A DNA stretch of 25,052 nt. Origin: UBA583 sp964429995 (lineage in GTDB: Archaea > Nanobdellota > Nanobdellia > Woesearchaeales > UBA583). The notes under the pieces were generated by a model. The model had not been told where the DNA came from and did not search any database. It was given only the letters and a program-made list of their open reading frames with translations. The position numbers and the translations under genes are program-made. Position 1 is the first letter of the stretch. Every line of letters starts with the position of its first letter. The stretch covers positions 1-25,052 of the forward strand of contig CAYSDY010000010.1 in NCBI GenBank assembly GCA_964429995.1, given 5' to 3'. Of the stretch, positions 22,673 through 25,052 are shown piece after piece.

Positions 22673-22834
22673 TTAGTTATCAAAAAATTCTTTTTTCAAT
22701 ATATCACGCCTAAATCTTGATGTATTATCATCCAATTTAAATCTTATTGGAATTTTTTTTATTGATTTAATACCATTAATCTCATCTTTTAATGTATAAT
22801 CTTTAATAGATTCATTAAACAATATTTCTGCCAT
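22673..22834 (-). CDS. Small hypothetical protein (53 residues)
   Basis: A short open frame from ATG at 22834 to TAA at 22673-22675. It starts MAEILFNESIKDYTLKDE and ends PIRFKLDDNTSRFRRDILKK plus EFFDN. The charged, balanced composition looks like a real soluble protein rather than chance A+T-rich sequence, and it fills the gap between trm1 (convergent) and the membrane protein gene. No family recognised. A TATA-like AATAAACTT lies about 33-42 bases upstream on the minus strand. Confidence 0.4.
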   Translation of the reverse strand: MAEILFNESIKDYTLKDEINGIKSIKKIPIRFKLDDNTSRFRRDILKKEFFDN

Positions 22835-22887
22835 ACAATAAGCTAAAATAAAACAAGTTAAAAAGTTTATTAAAAAAAGAAAAAAAT

Positions 22888-23286
22888 TTAATCAAAAAAT
22901 GCTAAGTAAATAAGGAAAATCAAGTTTACTAAAGGAACTAACATCAATAATCCTAAAGCACCATGTTTCTTTAATTTTTCCATTATAAGCCACCATGTAT
23001 AGCCTATAAGTCCAATTGAAACAAGAGCACCAACAACAGGAATCATTGCTGCAAATATTATTCCTAATGCAAATCCCCAATGCAAACCTGCCATGTTTGT
23101 CATTAACAAAACATTTAATAATGGAATCCATGCAAACCATCCATTCTCTGTTTTTGTCCTTTTTGCCAATTTCATAAGAGAAATTGCTGTTATCACATAA
23201 ACAACTATAACTACTGCAAGAACCCCAAAGAGAAAAGCTCCTACAAAAGGCATACCGCCAAAGCCGACCATTGAATCAACTGCCAT
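22888..23286 (-). CDS. Small four-helix membrane protein (DUF5684-like)
   Basis: 132 residues with about four hydrophobic helices. The first (VGAFLFGVLAVVIVVYVITA) is followed by ISLMKLAKRTKTENGWFAWIPLLNVLL, a segment common to DUF5684/GtrA-neighbourhood type proteins, in which a short basic loop is followed by a W-x-x-W/F-I-P-x-x-N motif. The remaining helices end in LVPLVNLIFLIYLAFF. Function unknown. TATA-like TTATATATTA on the minus strand at about 23312-23325. Confidence 0.5.
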   Translation of the reverse strand: MAVDSMVGFGGMPFVGAFLFGVLAVVIVVYVITAISLMKLAKRTKTENGWFAWIPLLNVLLMTNMAGLHWGFALGIIFAAMIPVVGALVSIGLIGYTWWLIMEKLKKHGALGLLMLVPLVNLIFLIYLAFFD

Positions 23287-23482
23287 TTTATTTATAAGTA
23301 GTAACTAATATGCAAAATAATATATAAATATTTATGACTACTATATGATATAATAATAGAGAACTTAGAAAAAGCAAGGTTTTTTTAAATTATCAATAAA
23401 GTTTAATTTTGTTATAAAGTTCACTAATATTAAAAAAAATATTGTTTTATATAAAAAATAATCTTATATATCAATACTACAA
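23287..23482. other. Intergenic region with second copy of the dispersed repeat
   Basis: No gene. It holds the promoter of the membrane protein at 23286 and, at 23362-23400, a block similar to 8472-8507 (shared core CAAGGTTTTTTTAAATT followed by TCAATA). It lies just downstream of the pilin-like surface protein gene. Confidence 0.35.
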
Positions 23483-24946
23483 TTATGGGTTATATGAACA
23501 ACGAAAGCCAACAGAATAATATGAAGATAAAGGAGATCCATACAAATACAAAGCAAAAACTCCGGTATAAGAATTAAGACTCAAATGTCCACCAGACATA
23601 AAAGCATGCACTATTCCACTTGGATCTGCATCATCAACATCAACATACACCAGACCTATTCCATTAGATAATGTTAAGGATGTATTGTATGGTTTTAAAT
23701 GATTATATGATGAACTTATAGTTGTCCATTCATAAGTGCCTGTTGAACTTTTACCCAAAGAGCTCTCTGCATTAGAATTATAAACATCACTATTCAATTC
23801 CCAAACATTACCTGCTAAATCCCATATGATTTCGCCATTATATAATTTTAAAGTTCTTCTTTGTTCTGATGTCCCACTTTGACCTGTTCCAATATAACCA
23901 TCGTTTATATCTGTTACAAATAAAGAATAAGCAGGTTCAGTATCACTATGTCCTCTATACATACTTCCTGAATATATTTCACTTGTATTCCAATTGTATG
24001 TATTATTCTCTGCTTCTCGTGCCGTTGTTACCCATTCAGCACGAGTTATTAATTTATAACCTGTACCTAAAGATGCACACAAAGAAATTGCCTGAGTCTG
24101 ATTAATGAATGTTATTGGTTCAGGTGTTGGATGTGATCTTATACTTAAATCACCTCCAGCAGTATCATATCGCCAACCCTTATATGTTGCATCCTGTGTT
24201 TTACTTGCTGTATTTACAAATTTTGCCTCATATTTCATAACATAAAAATCATTGTAAACACCCAAATCTTCATTTGCAAATACAAGTACCCATTCTCCAC
24301 CTTGTGTTGGTGCTAAACTATCATTACATGTTGAATAACTGTAGTTATCTGTACCATCTAATGTGCCATCATTACATGTTCTTATCTGTGAAATTGCAGA
24401 GCATCCTGCTAAATTGTTATATGGTTTATCATACAGATAAAATGTATGTGATGAACCATTATCAATGGTTGTACCATTTAAAGAACAACTCAGACCAACT
24501 ACTGGTGGCAAACCACCACTACCTGTTTCTGTAATATTAACATGTTTTACATAAATTTTTTTTTCAATCAAGCCTTTATCTGTTACAACTACAACATCTG
24601 GAGTACTAACATTCAAATTCAAAATACAGTCTGTTATGTTGATTTCCAATATCCCTTTAGCATAATCTGTTTCACTATCAAAACAACTATAACCATTTAC
24701 TTTTATATTCTTGATTGTTAAATTATCATAATCATTCTTTATATACAAACTATTACCAACAATTGTTTCTATTCTACTAGTTGTAACATCATTTACTGAT
24801 GAACTTTCAACCCCACTTAAAATGTTTGTTGAATATGTTCCAAACCAATTCTGAAAACCAACTACTGCTGTAACTGCTACAACTAATAGTAAAGCTGTTG
24901 CAACAACTGGTGAAATACATTTTTTAGAATGAGAATTTGCTATCAT
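23483..24946 (-). CDS. Pilin-anchored surface protein with C-terminal FGE/C-type-lectin-like domain (candidate DGR target)
   Basis: 487 residues from ATG at 24946. The open frame reaches 25039, but the type III signal SKKCISPVVATALLLVV needs the short form, and TATA sequences lie at about 24955-24980. Layout: archaellin/pilin-type N-terminal helix (about 8-35), beta-rich Ig-like region (about 50-145), Cys-rich segment (151-209), then an FGE-sulfatase-like domain (216-487). That domain shows FYVMKYEAKF, YKLITRAEWVTTAREAE, IIWDLAGNVWEL and a terminal GFRC. The domain has the C-type-lectin fold used by diversity-generating-retroelement targets, and the last 30 residues match their variable-region pattern. 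Probably displayed on a pilus-like structure for binding. Formylglycine-forming activity is unlikely, as I see no matching catalytic cysteine pair. Confidence 0.72.
   Translation of the reverse strand: MIANSHSKKCISPVVATALLLVVAVTAVVGFQNWFGTYSTNILSGVESSSVNDVTTSRIETIVGNSLYIKNDYDNLTIKNIKVNGYSCFDSETDYAKGILEINITDCILNLNVSTPDVVVVTDKGLIEKKIYVKHVNITETGSGGLPPVVGLSCSLNGTTIDNGSSHTFYLYDKPYNNLAGCSAISQIRTCNDGTLDGTDNYSYSTCNDSLAPTQGGEWVLVFANEDLGVYNDFYVMKYEAKFVNTASKTQDATYKGWRYDTAGGDLSIRSHPTPEPITFINQTQAISLCASLGTGYKLITRAEWVTTAREAENNTYNWNTSEIYSGSMYRGHSDTEPAYSLFVTDINDGYIGTGQSGTSEQRRTLKLYNGEIIWDLAGNVWELNSDVYNSNAESSLGKSSTGTYEWTTISSSYNHLKPYNTSLTLSNGIGLVYVDVDDADPSGIVHAFMSGGHLSLNSYTGVFALYLYGSPLSSYYSVGFRCSYNP
23498..23593 (-). 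other. Candidate DGR variable region
   Basis: Last part of the surface protein gene, encoding GG...TGVFALYLYGSPLSSYYSVGFRC. At the positions that vary in known targets the codons are TAT, TCT, CAT, AGT, AAT or CTT, as expected if AAY template codons were mutated at adenine. The 87 bases at 23507-23593 (coding strand) hold about 42 T and 15 A by hand count, unlike the A-rich coding strands elsewhere. The invariant GTTGGCTTTCGTTG at the end would be the mutagenic-homing initiation site. Confidence 0.5.
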
Positions 24947-25052
24947 AACAAATTTGTTATAAATCATTATTATAAACTTTTGTGCAACCAACTCACAGTG
25001 TGGTTTCCTGAAATTATTTCGCTTAGTAAGATATTCCATTTTTCTTTAATTA
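24947..25052. other. Upstream region of the surface protein gene
   Basis: Minus-strand promoter DNA: GTTTATAATAATG at about 24968-24980 and ATTTATAAC at about 24957-24966. The frame stays open here to 25039, but I treat it as non-coding. No other gene seen up to the window edge. Confidence 0.35.

Noticed and set aside
22670..23482. DGR reverse transcriptase or template repeat next to the variable region
   Set aside because: I looked on both strands downstream of the surface protein gene. There is only a small unknown frame and a membrane protein, and no near-copy of the variable region was seen elsewhere in the window.
23483..25039. Longer start for the surface protein at 25039
   Set aside because: It would place 31 extra residues before the type III signal and ignore the TATA sequences at about 24955-24980.

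Overview
The window looks like a chromosomal segment of a small-genome archaeon, most likely a DPANN lineage such as Woesearchaeota or Pacearchaeota (inference). It is very A+T-rich, and most transcription units show an archaeal TATA box about 25-30 bases before a leaderless start. It carries an archaeal Trm1 tRNA methyltransferase, a LemA/HtpX pair, an archaellin/pilin-type class III signal on a surface protein, and a tRNA-Leu with no encoded CCA.

Left flank (1-8760). A Yip1-like membrane protein stands divergent from a histidine-kinase-like (RsbW-type) ATPase. UDP-GlcNAc 2-epimerase converges on a GDSL lipoprotein. A second ATPase is paired with a STAS-like DUF4325 protein. A two-gene MacB/YbbAP-type ABC exporter closes the flank.

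Island (8770-19392). The 3' half of tRNA-Leu(UAA), 53 bp, is repeated exactly at 8770-8822 and 19340-19392. The complete tRNA is at 19342-19426 on the minus strand. This is the signature of an integrative element of about 10.57 kb that entered the tRNA gene. At its left end is a small ribbon-helix-helix-like gene with an operator-like repeat. The same 20-bp repeat recurs at the right end, before a charged helical protein. The right end also holds two decayed PD-(D/E)XK nuclease genes. I see no intact integrase.

The cargo is all on the plus strand. A tight six-gene operon (9274-14896) encodes a stand-alone AlaRS-like catalytic domain, a GNAT acetyltransferase, a TIM-barrel amidohydrolase, a MoaA-like radical SAM enzyme, an NDK-HD fusion and an alkaline-phosphatase-superfamily phosphodiesterase. 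A second unit (14921-17872) encodes a Nudix hydrolase, two tandem dCTP deaminase-family proteins with reciprocal active-site substitutions, a histidine phosphatase, an HD hydrolase and a small unknown protein. I do not know this gene set as a described system. Its content points to making, altering or destroying a nucleotide, possibly with aminoacyl activation. A nucleotide natural product and a nucleotide-based antiviral system are both open possibilities.

Right flank (19427-25052). This holds a secreted hypothetical protein, HtpX, LemA, Trm1, two small unknown or membrane proteins, and a large pilin-anchored surface protein. That protein ends in an FGE/C-type-lectin-like domain whose tail looks like the variable region of a diversity-generating retroelement (DGR) target. 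No reverse transcriptase or template repeat was found in the window.
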